Shown: positions 36,924 to 46,512, counted from the first letter of the stretch. The stretch is 64,000 nt of DNA from Amycolatopsis keratiniphila subsp. keratiniphila (GCF_001620365.2 NZ_LQMT02000034.1:124001-188000); one strand, 5' to 3'. Notes: generated by a model from the letters alone, not told the origin. A program made the numbers and translations.

Positions 36924-36976
36924 GTTGCGAAAGCCACTTTCGCAACGTTGAAGGTTGCGAAAGTGGCTTTCGCAAC
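36924..36976. repeat. Family A double hairpin, locus 3
   Basis: Two perfect hairpins, 36924-36946 (loop CCA) and 36954-36976 (loop TGG). Arms are GTTGCGAAAG / CTTTCGCAAC and the 7-nt spacer is GTTGAAG, the same size and order as at 20315-20367. It lies between two convergent genes. Confidence 0.9.
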
Positions 36977-37007
36977 ACGACCGCGAGCCGGCCTTCCGCC
37001 GCATCAC

Positions 37008-37685
37008 TCACGAACGCGCGGGGTCTTGCCGCCGCACCATCTCCGCGATCCAGACGGGCGCGAACGGCGAAGTGCAGTTCGGCGGGGTCGGATAGTCCTT
37101 GAGCACTTCCAGCCGCTCCCCGATGCCGATCGCCCGGGTCCGGTGCTCCGCGTGCTCGATGCCGATCTGCGCGAGGCAGTGGTTCATCGCCCACTGCAGG
37201 CGATCCGGCGCGGTCTTCATCTTCGCCTCGATGACGTCGAGCAGCCCGCCGAGGTCGAGGCCCTCGGGTTTCTTCGCCACGCGTTCGGTGGTCAGCGCCC
37301 AGCCGGCGCTCGCGACGACGGGGTCCGCATCGGCGAACCACGCCAGGCGCAGCTCTTCGGCGTGCGGATTCTTCTTGACCACGTAGTTCACGAGCCAGTC
37401 GTGCACCTTCGGGGTGCGGGCCTCGCGCACCATGCGGTCCAGATCGTCGCGCCCGAACGCCTTCGGGCGGCAGATGAGGAGCGCGAGCAGTTTCGCGGCG
37501 GTGTCGTCCGTCGCCCAGAGCTCCAGCGCGAGGTCTTGCTGGGTTTTCAGCCGTTTGGCGAGCGCACGCAGCTTGCCGAGGTTCACCCCGTGGTCGTCGC
37601 CGTGCTTCTCGTTCACCTGGCGTGCGCGCGGATCCTCGAGCGCGGCCAGTTCGGCCAGCACCTCGGCCGTCGTCGTCCCGGTCAC
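37008..37685 (-). CDS. DNA alkylation repair enzyme (AlkD-like HEAT protein)
   Basis: 225 aa, all helical, matching the DNA alkylation repair (AlkC/AlkD, PF08713-like) family: GVNLGKLRALAKRLKTQQDLALELWATDDTAAKLLALLICRPK and the paired HEAT-like helices after it. The family removes alkylated purines by N-glycosylase action. ATG 37685. It lies just downstream of the TIR/ATPase operon in the same direction with a 62-nt gap, so read-through is possible, but it is a common stand-alone gene. Confidence 0.9.
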   Translation of the reverse strand: MTGTTTAEVLAELAALEDPRARQVNEKHGDDHGVNLGKLRALAKRLKTQQDLALELWATDDTAAKLLALLICRPKAFGRDDLDRMVREARTPKVHDWLVNYVVKKNPHAEELRLAWFADADPVVASAGWALTTERVAKKPEGLDLGGLLDVIEAKMKTAPDRLQWAMNHCLAQIGIEHAEHRTRAIGIGERLEVLKDYPTPPNCTSPFAPVWIAEMVRRQDPARS

Positions 37686-37747
37686 CCGTCCAGCCTACGA
37701 GGCGTGCCGGGTGGAGGAGCCGCTCGACCCCTCCACCCGGCCGACCG

Positions 37748-40700
37748 CTACCCGCGTCGTGCCAGGTCGTCGGCGTGCTCACGCAGGAGGGCGGCGACTC
37801 GCGGCCAGCCGACGTTGATCCGCCGCGCCCAGCCGCGATGACGCTGCGCGAGTTCCCCCGCGTCGCCGTCCTGGACGGTCAATCCGGTGGCGAAGCCCTC
37901 TCGGAGGTACCCGCCGTCGGCGACGTCCAAGACGTCCCGGACCGGCTCCGGCGGCCACCCGTCGTCGGAAAGAGGGGAACCGCTCGCCAGCAGGGTGCCG
38001 ATCGCCCGGTCGCCGAACTCGGCCCGCCCTCGTTCGGCGAACTCCGTGCGGGCACGTGAAACCCAGGTTTTGAGGGCGGCGGCGTCGGTCCCCGGCATGG
38101 TGCGCGTCTCGAAGATCGTCAGCCAGGCGCCGACCAGTTCGACGCTCGGCGCGCCGTCCTCCGAGGGCTGGATCCGGGTGCAGAGATCGACGAACGCGCC
38201 GGGGTTCTCGGCGAGGATCCGCTGGAGGCTCCGCGGTTTCCGGTGGTGTTTGAGCGCCGCGTGGAACCGCAGCTCCAGCCGGGCGACCGCGACGTCCGAA
38301 CCACCGGCCTCGGCCAGCTGGTCCAGCAGCGGACCGACGTTCGCGACGGCCTTGCGGTCGGGGGCCTCGACACCGTCGGCGGACGCCTGGAGCAGCACTT
38401 CCTCGATCAGGGACGCGGGCAGGGCCGCCCCGTCGCGCACCCCCGCGGCGAGCGCCTTGACCGCGGCCCACGGCCGACGCCGCGCGAGTTGCGTGACGAA
38501 GAACGATTCCTGTCCCTCGGGAAGCGGCCACGGACCGACGTGCGTCCAGTAGCCCTCGAGAACCTCTTCGTCGGCGGAATCGAAGAGCTCCAGCGCGTGA
38601 TCCACCGGAATGGCCAGGAGATAGTCGACCAGCCGGTCCTGCTCCTTGAGCTGGGTCGCGACCTCCTGCCGCCACTCTCCACCCTGGGACCGGGCCATCT
38701 CCCCGGCCCAGCCCGCCGCCCAGTCCTCACGCCCGAGCTCCGCGAGCGCGTCTTCCCGGAGGTCGTCCGCGGCGACGTGGGCCGCGACCACACCGACCAG
38801 CCTGGGCAGGGCACTCTCGGCGGCGAGCGCGCTCAGCCCGGCGGCACCGTGCTCGCGCAGGACACCGCCGACGGCGTCACGGCGCAGGCGCCCGATCTCC
38901 GCTTCACGCGCCTCCGGGTCGAGGGATTCGCCGCCGTCCAGGTACGGGTTCCGGCCGAACAACAGGCCGTGCCGTCCGGGATTGACCGCGGGCTCGATCA
39001 GCTCGGCGCAGGATTCCAGCCATTGCAGCAACTCCTCCGGCAGCGTCCAGCCGGCGCCGGCGTGATGACGGTGCTCGGCGGTCACCCCGGTGAGCAGGCC
39101 CCACAGGCGAAGGCGTTCGTCCGCCGAGAGCCGTTCGGTGTCCAGCCGGGTGAAGGCTTCCACGACGCGGTCCCACTGCGCGGCGTTCAGCTCGGGCAGC
39201 CGCTCGAAGAACTCGCACCACCGATACGGCCGTTCCGCCAGCGCCGACAACGCCGAGGCGACCAGCTCGTCCTCGAACTCCGGCCCGTCGGCGACGGCCA
39301 CCGGCGCCGCCGGGACCGTCCATTCGAGACGGACCTGGGGCCGCCTCGGGCTCGCGAGCAGATGTCCTCGCGGGCCGCGCAGCAGCGCGAGAGCCAGGCG
39401 CCAGCCCGCTTCCGGCGAGCGACGGCCGATCGCCTTGACCAGTTCCGTCCGCTGCCCGCCGGGCAGGTCGAGGTACGGATACCACGGCTGCACGAGGGTG
39501 ATCAGGGATTCGAGCGGCCGGTCGCCCGCCTCGCGTCCCGGCCGCGTCAGCTCGGCCAGCAGGGAGACCGCCATCGGCAACGCGTCCTCGGACCAGCCGA
39601 CCGTTTCCAAGGCCGCGATCAGCCCTTCGGAGGTGCCGCACAGCGGCGACGGATCGCTGGTCAGCGCGTGGTCGACGGCACTGAGGAACTCGTGAGGAGC
39701 GGCTTCGGCGAGCAAGGGCAGCACGTCGGCGAGCGCCTGCCAAAGCTCTCCGTCCTCGTTAGCCCGCCCGAGAACTTCGCGGACGAGCCGCGTGGCGTGG
39801 TCGGCGCCCGAGACGCCACCGGAGAGCGCCGTCGTCCCCTCGGCGGCCAGCAGCGCGGCACTCCGCGCCAGCCCGTGCCTCATCTCCGCCGACCACTTCC
39901 GCCCCGGCTCCCGCTCGGTGAGCACCTTGACGGCTTCCTCGTGCCAGCGCCGCAGATCCTGCGCGCTCAGCCTGCCGTGGAGAAGCGCCCAAGCGTCGTG
40001 CGGATCCGCCAGCCGCACGACGTCGCCCGAGCGGGCGAGCAGCGGGTCTTCGCCGGACTCGGCCCTGGCGAAGAACCGCGTGAGCTCGTCGGTCTCCCGG
40101 CCGGCGATGGCGGCGATCTCATCCAAGTCGTGCCGCGATCCCGCCGACCACCGGCCGATCAGCAGCAGCGGCGCGGCGAGATCACGCTCCAGCGGGTTCA
40201 CCCACTTCGGGAAGTCACCGGCGACGGCGAGCTTGCGGCGCAGGGCACCGAGACTCCGCCGGGCGAGGTCCGCGCAGGCGGTCGCGTCGGCGGACGGGAC
40301 ACCGGCCGCCGCGAACGCTTCCGCCGCCTCGTCGCGCGGAATCCGGGGCAGCACCAGGACATCGGCGCCGTCGCGGTCCGGCGTGCTCCGCACCGCCACG
40401 ACATGGCCGCCGATCCTCTCCTCCCCCACCTCGACGCCGTCCACCACGGCGACGAACGGCCCGTCCAGGTCGCGGCACTGACGCCAAGCCTCCGGGGTCG
40501 ACACCCGGACCGCCCGGAGCCCCGGGCGGTGGGCCGCCACCGTGGTCGCGACGAACGCCGCGGCCTCGGTACGGCTGCCCGCGTACACGGGCAGGACCGA
40601 CGGCTCCGCGTCCAGCCAGTCGCACAGCCGGTCCATTTCGCGGGCCCGGCCGAGCACCGGGAGGCTCTCGGGCAGGACGGGACGCGTTTCGTCCCGCCAA

Positions 40701-41095
40701 GATTCGAGCCACTCGGCCAGGTCTTGGAGGCCCGGCACGACACCGATGCCCAGCTCCGGGGCGACCCGGGTCAGTTCGGTGATCAGGCCCGCGATGTCCT
40801 GCTCCGCCGTGCGTCCGCGGAGCCGCCGGTGGGAATCAGCGACGATCTCCCCGGGCATGACGGCGTCGTCCACCAGGACCGCGACGATCTTCTTCCCGAG
40901 CCGCGAGGCCTCGGCGATCTCTTCTTGGACCGCGTCGTCGAGCCCCTCGGTGCCGATCGGCACCACGAGGACGGACGCGGCGTCGCCGGACCGGACGATC
41001 CGGTCCTTTCCGAACACGTGACCGAGACTCCGGTCGAGACCGCGGAGCCGGTCCTGGCCGTCACCGGCTCGGACGGTGATGAAGATTCCTGCCAT
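37748..41095 (-). CDS. 1115-aa protein: TIR-like N-terminus, degenerate STAND-type NTPase region, long helical C-terminus
   Basis: Last gene of the five-gene operon. Residues about 3-95 resemble a TIR fold (GIFITVRAGDGQDRLRGLDRSLGHVFGKD, then ASVLVVPIGTEGLDDAVQEEIAEASRLGKKIVAVLVDD) but without an obvious catalytic Glu motif. Residues about 150-400 look like a STAND NTPase (PVLGRAREMDRLCDWL) whose P-loop position reads VYAGSRTEAAAF and lacks GK[ST], so ATP binding is doubtful. The remaining about 700 residues are alpha-helical and rich in Leu/Ala/Glu, a scaffold or sensor-like array. ATG 41095 has GGAAAGGA upstream. I do not recognise a named family. Confidence 0.85.
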   Translation of the reverse strand: MAGIFITVRAGDGQDRLRGLDRSLGHVFGKDRIVRSGDAASVLVVPIGTEGLDDAVQEEIAEASRLGKKIVAVLVDDAVMPGEIVADSHRRLRGRTAEQDIAGLITELTRVAPELGIGVVPGLQDLAEWLESWRDETRPVLPESLPVLGRAREMDRLCDWLDAEPSVLPVYAGSRTEAAAFVATTVAAHRPGLRAVRVSTPEAWRQCRDLDGPFVAVVDGVEVGEERIGGHVVAVRSTPDRDGADVLVLPRIPRDEAAEAFAAAGVPSADATACADLARRSLGALRRKLAVAGDFPKWVNPLERDLAAPLLLIGRWSAGSRHDLDEIAAIAGRETDELTRFFARAESGEDPLLARSGDVVRLADPHDAWALLHGRLSAQDLRRWHEEAVKVLTEREPGRKWSAEMRHGLARSAALLAAEGTTALSGGVSGADHATRLVREVLGRANEDGELWQALADVLPLLAEAAPHEFLSAVDHALTSDPSPLCGTSEGLIAALETVGWSEDALPMAVSLLAELTRPGREAGDRPLESLITLVQPWYPYLDLPGGQRTELVKAIGRRSPEAGWRLALALLRGPRGHLLASPRRPQVRLEWTVPAAPVAVADGPEFEDELVASALSALAERPYRWCEFFERLPELNAAQWDRVVEAFTRLDTERLSADERLRLWGLLTGVTAEHRHHAGAGWTLPEELLQWLESCAELIEPAVNPGRHGLLFGRNPYLDGGESLDPEAREAEIGRLRRDAVGGVLREHGAAGLSALAAESALPRLVGVVAAHVAADDLREDALAELGREDWAAGWAGEMARSQGGEWRQEVATQLKEQDRLVDYLLAIPVDHALELFDSADEEVLEGYWTHVGPWPLPEGQESFFVTQLARRRPWAAVKALAAGVRDGAALPASLIEEVLLQASADGVEAPDRKAVANVGPLLDQLAEAGGSDVAVARLELRFHAALKHHRKPRSLQRILAENPGAFVDLCTRIQPSEDGAPSVELVGAWLTIFETRTMPGTDAAALKTWVSRARTEFAERGRAEFGDRAIGTLLASGSPLSDDGWPPEPVRDVLDVADGGYLREGFATGLTVQDGDAGELAQRHRGWARRINVGWPRVAALLREHADDLARRG

Positions 41096-41148
41096 GGTGC
41101 GAAATCCTTTCCAGCGAGCACAGTTGTCGATGCGTACGGGCTGTGGTT

Positions 41149-44100
41149 TCACTCGGCTTCGCCGCGGGCGCGGGCGAGCACCTCCTCGACGCTGAGCGGG
41201 CTGGCCGGATGGTGGGTGAGGCACAGCGGGGTGGTCACCCGCTGGAAGCCGAACGCCTCCCCCGACACGTAGAACTGGGCGCGTTCCAGCCGCGAGATGT
41301 CGTCGACGGGGCTGCCCTTGGCCCTGGCGAGTTCGTTGGCGGCGGCGATCTGCGCCGGGCTGTTGAGCCTGCCGAAGAACTGCGTCATCGCGTTGCCGAC
41401 GACCTGGTTGTGCAGCCCCTTCGGCGCCTGTGTCGCGAACAGCAGTCCCAGGCCGTACTTCCGCGCCTGCGAGGCGAGCACGATGGTGCTGCGGGTGCTC
41501 GCCGTGAGCGTCCCCGACGCGGCGAGCATCTGCGCCTCGTCCATGACGAAGAGGGCGCCGAGCGGCCGGTCGCCTGCCGGATTCCGCTTGGCCCAGGCGA
41601 AAAGTTCCATCTGGAGCTGGTTGACGAAGTTCTGCCGCTGCTTCTCCGAAGGCAGCCCGATGAAGCTGATCACCGAAACCCTTGCCCGCTTGCCTTCCCC
41701 GGGAGCGAGCAGGAGCGCCGGATCGACCGGCTCGCCGCCACCCGCCAGGAGCGGGTCGTTGACCATGGAGGCCTTCAGCAGCTCGGCCAACTCGGCCGCC
41801 CGCTTTCGCCCGTCGTTCAACGTGCTCACCCCGTCGGGCAGGTCTTCGAGCACCTCGATGAGCCCGGGCAGGCTCCTTGATCCGGTCCTGGCGTGGTGCA
41901 CGACGGCCTGCCGCAGCACCGCGAGCCCGACGGTGGCCTTCCCCGTGCTGCCGGTCAGTTTCACCTGGGGTGCGAGGGTCGCCACCGCGACCTCGACGGC
42001 CGCGTTGAACTCGTCCTCGTCGTCGAGGACACCGGCGAAATCGGGCAACGGCTGGAACGCGAGCGGCCTGCCGCCCGCCCGTCCCGGCGTCCACACGACG
42101 ACGTCGGTCTCGGCCAGGTAGCGCTTGGCGAGTTCGGCGTCGTCCGCTCCCCAGGCCTCGGGCGGCTCCGGCCAGGCGTCGCCGAGGCGGGCGAGGTCGT
42201 TGTTCGGGTCCAGCACGATCGCGGAAACGCCCCGCAGCGCGCACTCCTCCACGATCCGCCGCAGCAGCACCGTCTTCCCGGAACCCGAACCCGCGAACAC
42301 CGCGGCGTGCTTGCGCAGGGCCGCCAGTTCGATCCGGACCGGTTTCCCGCTGCCGGACACGGTCCCGAGGGTGATCTCGCCTTCCGCCGCCGGGGTCGCC
42401 TCAGTGGACGCCGCCCGTGGCGACGGTTCCGGCAGGACTTCCGCGAGGAGTTCCGACCGGCCGGCGGGCCGGCGGTCGACGAGCCACTCGTGCAGTTCCC
42501 GGCTTCCCTCGGCGAACATCTTGTCCAGTGCCCAGAACGTGCGGACGTCCGCATCGGACATTCCCCGGGATTTACCGCCCTGCTTGAAGAATTCCTTGAG
42601 TTCCGCCTGGGTCTTCACCCCTGGCGACCACGCCGGGTTGCGCAGCAGCACCAGATGCCGGTTCTCCGCGCCCTTCCGGACCCCGGCCGCCGATCGCGCC
42701 TTGCGGAACCGGTGCAGCGCGGCGATGTGATGCGACGCCGCGATGGCCCGGAACGCCCAGTGTTCCTCCAGGTCCGACGCTTCGTCCACCGTTCGGGTGA
42801 GCCAGGCGTGCAGCTCGTTCCGGTCGCTCTTCGCGCCATGGACCCATTCCATGTTGTCGTTGCCGACCTCGGTGATCCATCCCCGGATCGCGGCCGACAG
42901 CAGCCGGGGCATGACCTTGTCCTCGACCTTCGGATCCAGCAACGCCGACGGCTCGGCCTCGGACCGGTATTCCTCGAACCGCTTGTCCAGTTCCGCGAAC
43001 CGATCGGCGGCCATCGCCGGACGCGGCGGCCCGGCCGAGCGCACACCGCCTTCGTCGAACGTGGTCAGCTCGATCACCCGGCCCGCCCGGACGCAGGCAT
43101 CGATATGCGCACCGATCCGTTTCAGGACGTCTCGCGGCGACATCTCCTCCCATTCCCCGTCGAAGGCGGACGGAGACACCGGCCAAGTGGGATAGGGAGG
43201 CACGAACTTCATCGCCTCGTACGCGACCCCAAGCCGCTTCTCGACCAGGGCCCTGCCGACTTCGGCATCGGTGACCCGGCCGAGGATCAGGGCTTCACGG
43301 AAGCGATCCGGGACGGTGTCGGTGGCCTTCGCCTTGAGCAGCTCCCACGTGCCGGGGAGACACGCGAGCACCGTCATGGTCCTTCTGGTCACTTCCCGCA
43401 GGCCCATCAGCCCGTCCGCGATCTGGGCGACGAGCAGGTCCTGTTCTTCGCTGTCGTGCACTTGCCGCTGGCCGACGGCGGACCGGGCGACCAGGGTGTC
43501 GAGCTGATCGACGGCGATCACGATCGGGCCGGTGAGCGCGAGCAGCCGCGTGATGTTCCTGACCTGCGTCTTCGCGGATTTGGGGTCCGACCGGATCCCC
43601 CATTTGCGGCGGTCACCGGATTTCGACTCCGGGAACACGCCGAGGTAGTCGTCCCCGACGTAGTTCTTGCTCGGGTCTTCGCTCGCGTAGAGCACCAGTG
43701 CCCGCGCCGTGTCGGCGCATTCCCTTGCGACGTCCCGATCGAGGGCGCGCAGCCCGTCGACGAACGCGTCGACGTCGGCCTTCGACAGGCCACGCCCGTC
43801 CAGGATCTTCTTGGTGACGTTCGCGTCGAGGCTCGCGCGGAGACAGACGCGGCGGAGGAAGCTGGTGAGCTGGGGCACGCCGGAGCCGTCGAGCCGCGAA
43901 AGTCCCCGGCGCATCGCCTCGGCGGTGTTCTCCCAGAACGCGTCGCCCGCCGTGAGGTCGTTGAGGAAGAAATAGCCGCGGACACCGTGGGCCTGCTTCC
44001 GGACGAGGCCGAGCAGGTGGGTCTTGCCCACGCCCTTCTTCCCTTGGAGGACCAGCCCGATCGGACTCGGGCCGTCGCTGGAGACGGCCTCCTTGATACC

Positions 44101-44226
44101 CGCGCTGACCTGCTGCAGCACGCCGGTGTGCAGGCCGTCGACGTGGTACGGCGAGTCACGCCACACGTGATCGGGAGTGTCGGCCCAGTCGAACCGCAGG
44201 GCCGCGAGCGCGGTCAGCTCGTCCAT
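41149..44226 (-). CDS. Dual ATPase: N-terminal AAA plus C-terminal HerA/FtsK-like
   Basis: 1025 aa with two complete P-loop modules. The first has Walker A GKKGVGKT (residues 62-69) and a Walker B-like PIVIAVDQLDTL (about 235), like AAA/ORC-type ATPases used by DNA-defence or plasmid systems. After about 200 helical residues comes a second Walker A GSGSGKTVLLRRIVEE (about 645) with LDPNNDLA and Walker B LFVMDEAQML (about 895), then LFATQAPKGL, as in HerA/FtsK-type hexameric DNA pumps. The start overlaps the previous stop (TGATG). Probably a DNA-acting motor of the operon; the fusion is inferred to couple sensing and translocation. Confidence 0.88.
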   Translation of the reverse strand: MDELTALAALRFDWADTPDHVWRDSPYHVDGLHTGVLQQVSAGIKEAVSSDGPSPIGLVLQGKKGVGKTHLLGLVRKQAHGVRGYFFLNDLTAGDAFWENTAEAMRRGLSRLDGSGVPQLTSFLRRVCLRASLDANVTKKILDGRGLSKADVDAFVDGLRALDRDVARECADTARALVLYASEDPSKNYVGDDYLGVFPESKSGDRRKWGIRSDPKSAKTQVRNITRLLALTGPIVIAVDQLDTLVARSAVGQRQVHDSEEQDLLVAQIADGLMGLREVTRRTMTVLACLPGTWELLKAKATDTVPDRFREALILGRVTDAEVGRALVEKRLGVAYEAMKFVPPYPTWPVSPSAFDGEWEEMSPRDVLKRIGAHIDACVRAGRVIELTTFDEGGVRSAGPPRPAMAADRFAELDKRFEEYRSEAEPSALLDPKVEDKVMPRLLSAAIRGWITEVGNDNMEWVHGAKSDRNELHAWLTRTVDEASDLEEHWAFRAIAASHHIAALHRFRKARSAAGVRKGAENRHLVLLRNPAWSPGVKTQAELKEFFKQGGKSRGMSDADVRTFWALDKMFAEGSRELHEWLVDRRPAGRSELLAEVLPEPSPRAASTEATPAAEGEITLGTVSGSGKPVRIELAALRKHAAVFAGSGSGKTVLLRRIVEECALRGVSAIVLDPNNDLARLGDAWPEPPEAWGADDAELAKRYLAETDVVVWTPGRAGGRPLAFQPLPDFAGVLDDEDEFNAAVEVAVATLAPQVKLTGSTGKATVGLAVLRQAVVHHARTGSRSLPGLIEVLEDLPDGVSTLNDGRKRAAELAELLKASMVNDPLLAGGGEPVDPALLLAPGEGKRARVSVISFIGLPSEKQRQNFVNQLQMELFAWAKRNPAGDRPLGALFVMDEAQMLAASGTLTASTRSTIVLASQARKYGLGLLFATQAPKGLHNQVVGNAMTQFFGRLNSPAQIAAANELARAKGSPVDDISRLERAQFYVSGEAFGFQRVTTPLCLTHHPASPLSVEEVLARARGEAE

Positions 44227-44852
44227 CACGGCGCCTCGATCGAGATCAGATGGTTGTCCTCACCGCCGATGCGGATCGCCGCCGCGTGATCGGCGGCGGT
44301 GAGCGCCTTGCGATTCGATTCCGGCACCAGATGCGCCTGTCCCGACCGGCTGAGCTCCTTCAAGACCGCGTCGACGTCCACAGTGGACGCTTCGCCGAGC
44401 ATCGGCCGCAGCTCCACCAGCGAGACCCAGTCGCGCGGCGAACGGGACAGTTTGCGGTAGGCGATCCGGATCCGGGACTCGATCTCCTCCACCGTCAGGT
44501 CGACCTCGGGCATGAAGAGGTCGGCGAGCCGGAGTTTCTCGCGCCGGAGATGTCTGCCGAGCCCGCCGAGCACGACGTACAGGGCACTGCCCAGGCTGCT
44601 CCGGGGCAGCGGCGCCTCTTCCTGGCTCAATTCCTCCTCGCACCAGGCCCAGCCGCGCTCGGTCAGCTCGTGGTAGAAGGGACGGCCGCGCTGTTCGCTG
44701 GCGACCAGATCGAGGCCGTTGAGCTGACGGCGTTCCTTGCCGTCGAGGGCGAAGCCGACGATCTCGCGCAACTCCGGGTTCGACACCTCGCGGGCGACCA
44801 CCATCAGCGCGAGCATCGCCGCGGTCTGCTTCTGTCCCAATCGATCCGTCAT
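44226..44852 (-). CDS. Winged-helix-like protein of unknown function
   Basis: 208 aa, soluble. Residues 8-75 look like a winged helix (AAMLALMVVAREVSNPELREIVGFALDGKERRQLNGLDLVASEQRGRPFYHELTERGWAWCEEEL), and a second helical unit sits at about 120-205. No catalytic motif. GGAAGG precedes ATG 44852. It ends in TGATG overlap with the dual ATPase, so it should be made in a fixed ratio with it. It is probably a DNA- or partner-binding adaptor; family not recognised. Confidence 0.75.
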   Translation of the reverse strand: MTDRLGQKQTAAMLALMVVAREVSNPELREIVGFALDGKERRQLNGLDLVASEQRGRPFYHELTERGWAWCEEELSQEEAPLPRSSLGSALYVVLGGLGRHLRREKLRLADLFMPEVDLTVEEIESRIRIAYRKLSRSPRDWVSLVELRPMLGEASTVDVDAVLKELSRSGQAHLVPESNRKALTAADHAAAIRIGGEDNHLISIEAP

Positions 44853-44877
44853 CCGTGATCCTTCCCGTACCTGATTG

Positions 44878-46509
44878 CTACTGATCGAGGAATCCGCTGA
44901 ATCCTTGGCGGGTCACCCTGGCCTCCGAGGTGCGAACGGCCCATTCGATCGCCTCCCGCGTCTCCGGCGGGGCGAGCACGCGATGCCCCCGCGCCGCGGC
45001 GGTCGCCCGGACCCGCGTCGCCGACATGAGCTCCTCGGCGAGGTCCTGCACCCGTTCCCGGTCCCCCGCGCCGATCGCGATCTGCAGCTCGGCGACGATC
45101 TCGTCCACGAATCCCCACATAAGTGGCCGGAGCCGGGCGTGCGCGGTTTGCCGGAGCACGCCGGCGACGTCGAGGTCACCCGGTTCGACGAGTGCCGTCG
45201 TCCCGGTGAGCTGGTCCACGAGATTCCGTGCGATCTCCATCGGCCCGCGCGAGGGGCCGAACCGGAGATGCCGCAGATTGCCGACGTATCCCGGCAGGCT
45301 GTTCGGCTCGGTTCCCTTGGTGAGCACCGGGACGACGCGGCGGTCCTGCCCGAGTGTCCGGTGCAGGAACAGTTCGACCTCGGCCGACTGCCACCGGCTG
45401 ACCTCGCGGTCGACGATCAGGCACAGATGCTTCGCGTCGTCCGCGGTCTTCTCGAGCAGCGACCGCTCCCCCGACAGCGACAGCACCGGCCGGACGCCGA
45501 GCTCCACCAGGTACTTCATGAGTTCTTCGGCGAGGTACATCGTCGGCCTGGTCGTGCTGACCCGGACGTCGTGGGTGAAGGTGCGCTTCTCCGCCCGGAC
45601 CGCGGCCACATAGGCGTCCCGGTTCTCCGCGAGGAGGTCGGTCCGGTCGAAGTCGTGCGCGACGACCGCCGCGACCGTTTCCAGCGCGAAACTGATCTGG
45701 TCGGCGGTCGGGCTGATCTCCGTCATCACCGGGAGCTGTTCGCCGAAGGTCCAGAACGAGACGTACGGCAGCGTCAGATGACGCGACATCACGTCCGGTG
45801 AGACCTCGCGGTCGAGCCAGCTGCGAAACAGGTCCTTGGTCTCTTCGAGACAGATGCGCCGCCACTCCTCCGAACGCGCGTACTCCTCGCGGGCGTCGAA
45901 TCTGGACAGCACGGGAAGGACGGTGAGCTGTGGACGGTCGTAGGGCATGCGGTCGCGTGCGGCGTTGGCGCGTTCGGCGATGTCGACCGCGCCCCGCATG
46001 CTCTGCACGTTCGCCGTGAAGAGGACGACGAGCCGGTCCGGAAGATGGGCGGTGCAGATGCCCCCGATGTCGGAGATACCCGTGCGGCTGTCGATGAGGA
46101 CGTAGTCGTAGGCGGCCGTCCACTGGTCACGGCATTGTTCGAGGTAGTCGCCGAAACCCTGTTCGTACAAGCCTTCCCAGTCGAGATCCTGCACTCGCCG
46201 GACGTAGGCGTCGTCACCGCGGCCGGCGGTGATGACGTCGAGCTTCACCTTCCCGGTCAGCCGGGTCGTATGCGCGCCCGGAGCCAGCCTGCCTTCCCGG
46301 AAGTCGTCGATCAGGTCCATGACGCCGCCGGACGGGGGCGCGCTCATCATCGGCCGGAAGTAGGTGTCCAGACCGGGCGCTTCGAGGTCCCAGTCCAGGC
46401 ACAACACCCGATATCCCCAGCGGGCCAGGAGAACGGCGATATTGGCCAAGGTGAAGCTCCGGCCGACACCGCCCTTGTAGGAGTAGAAGGTGACCACGGT
46501 TCCCGGCAT
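44878..46509 (-). CDS. ParA/MinD-like ATPase fused to C-terminal TIR-like domain
   Basis: 543 aa. The N-terminal about 300 residues are a ParA/MinD P-loop: TVVTFYSYKGGVGRSFTLANIAVLLA (residues 4-29), LDWDLEAPGLD, and YVLIDSRTGISDIGG. The deviant Walker A reads KGGVGRS (12-18), with Arg where Lys is usual. Residues about 305-430 (RVSTTRPTMYLAEELMKYLVELGVRPVLSL, AKHLCLIVDRE, WQSAEVELFLHRTL) resemble a TIR or TIR-like fold with a Glu in the usual helix. Similar N-termini occur in FxSxx-type clusters, as I recall. Start 46509 lies 3 nt after the TIR stop. Confidence 0.82.
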   Translation of the reverse strand: MPGTVVTFYSYKGGVGRSFTLANIAVLLARWGYRVLCLDWDLEAPGLDTYFRPMMSAPPSGGVMDLIDDFREGRLAPGAHTTRLTGKVKLDVITAGRGDDAYVRRVQDLDWEGLYEQGFGDYLEQCRDQWTAAYDYVLIDSRTGISDIGGICTAHLPDRLVVLFTANVQSMRGAVDIAERANAARDRMPYDRPQLTVLPVLSRFDAREEYARSEEWRRICLEETKDLFRSWLDREVSPDVMSRHLTLPYVSFWTFGEQLPVMTEISPTADQISFALETVAAVVAHDFDRTDLLAENRDAYVAAVRAEKRTFTHDVRVSTTRPTMYLAEELMKYLVELGVRPVLSLSGERSLLEKTADDAKHLCLIVDREVSRWQSAEVELFLHRTLGQDRRVVPVLTKGTEPNSLPGYVGNLRHLRFGPSRGPMEIARNLVDQLTGTTALVEPGDLDVAGVLRQTAHARLRPLMWGFVDEIVAELQIAIGAGDRERVQDLAEELMSATRVRATAAARGHRVLAPPETREAIEWAVRTSEARVTRQGFSGFLDQ

Positions 46510-46512
46510 GGA

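Noticed and set aside
37008..37685. Sixth gene of the TIR operon (DNA alkylation repair enzyme)
   Set aside because: The 62-nt gap and its common stand-alone occurrence speak against it, although read-through is possible.
38243..41272. A 1009-codon open frame on the plus strand
   Set aside because: It is antisense to the 1115-aa gene, which has an SD, a sensible start and TIR-like motifs. The antisense product is Arg/Gly/Gln-rich without any domain.
41149..44226. BREX or RADAR-type component
   Set aside because: There is no methyltransferase, BrxZ-like phosphatase or deaminase nearby. The domain order differs from those systems as I know them.
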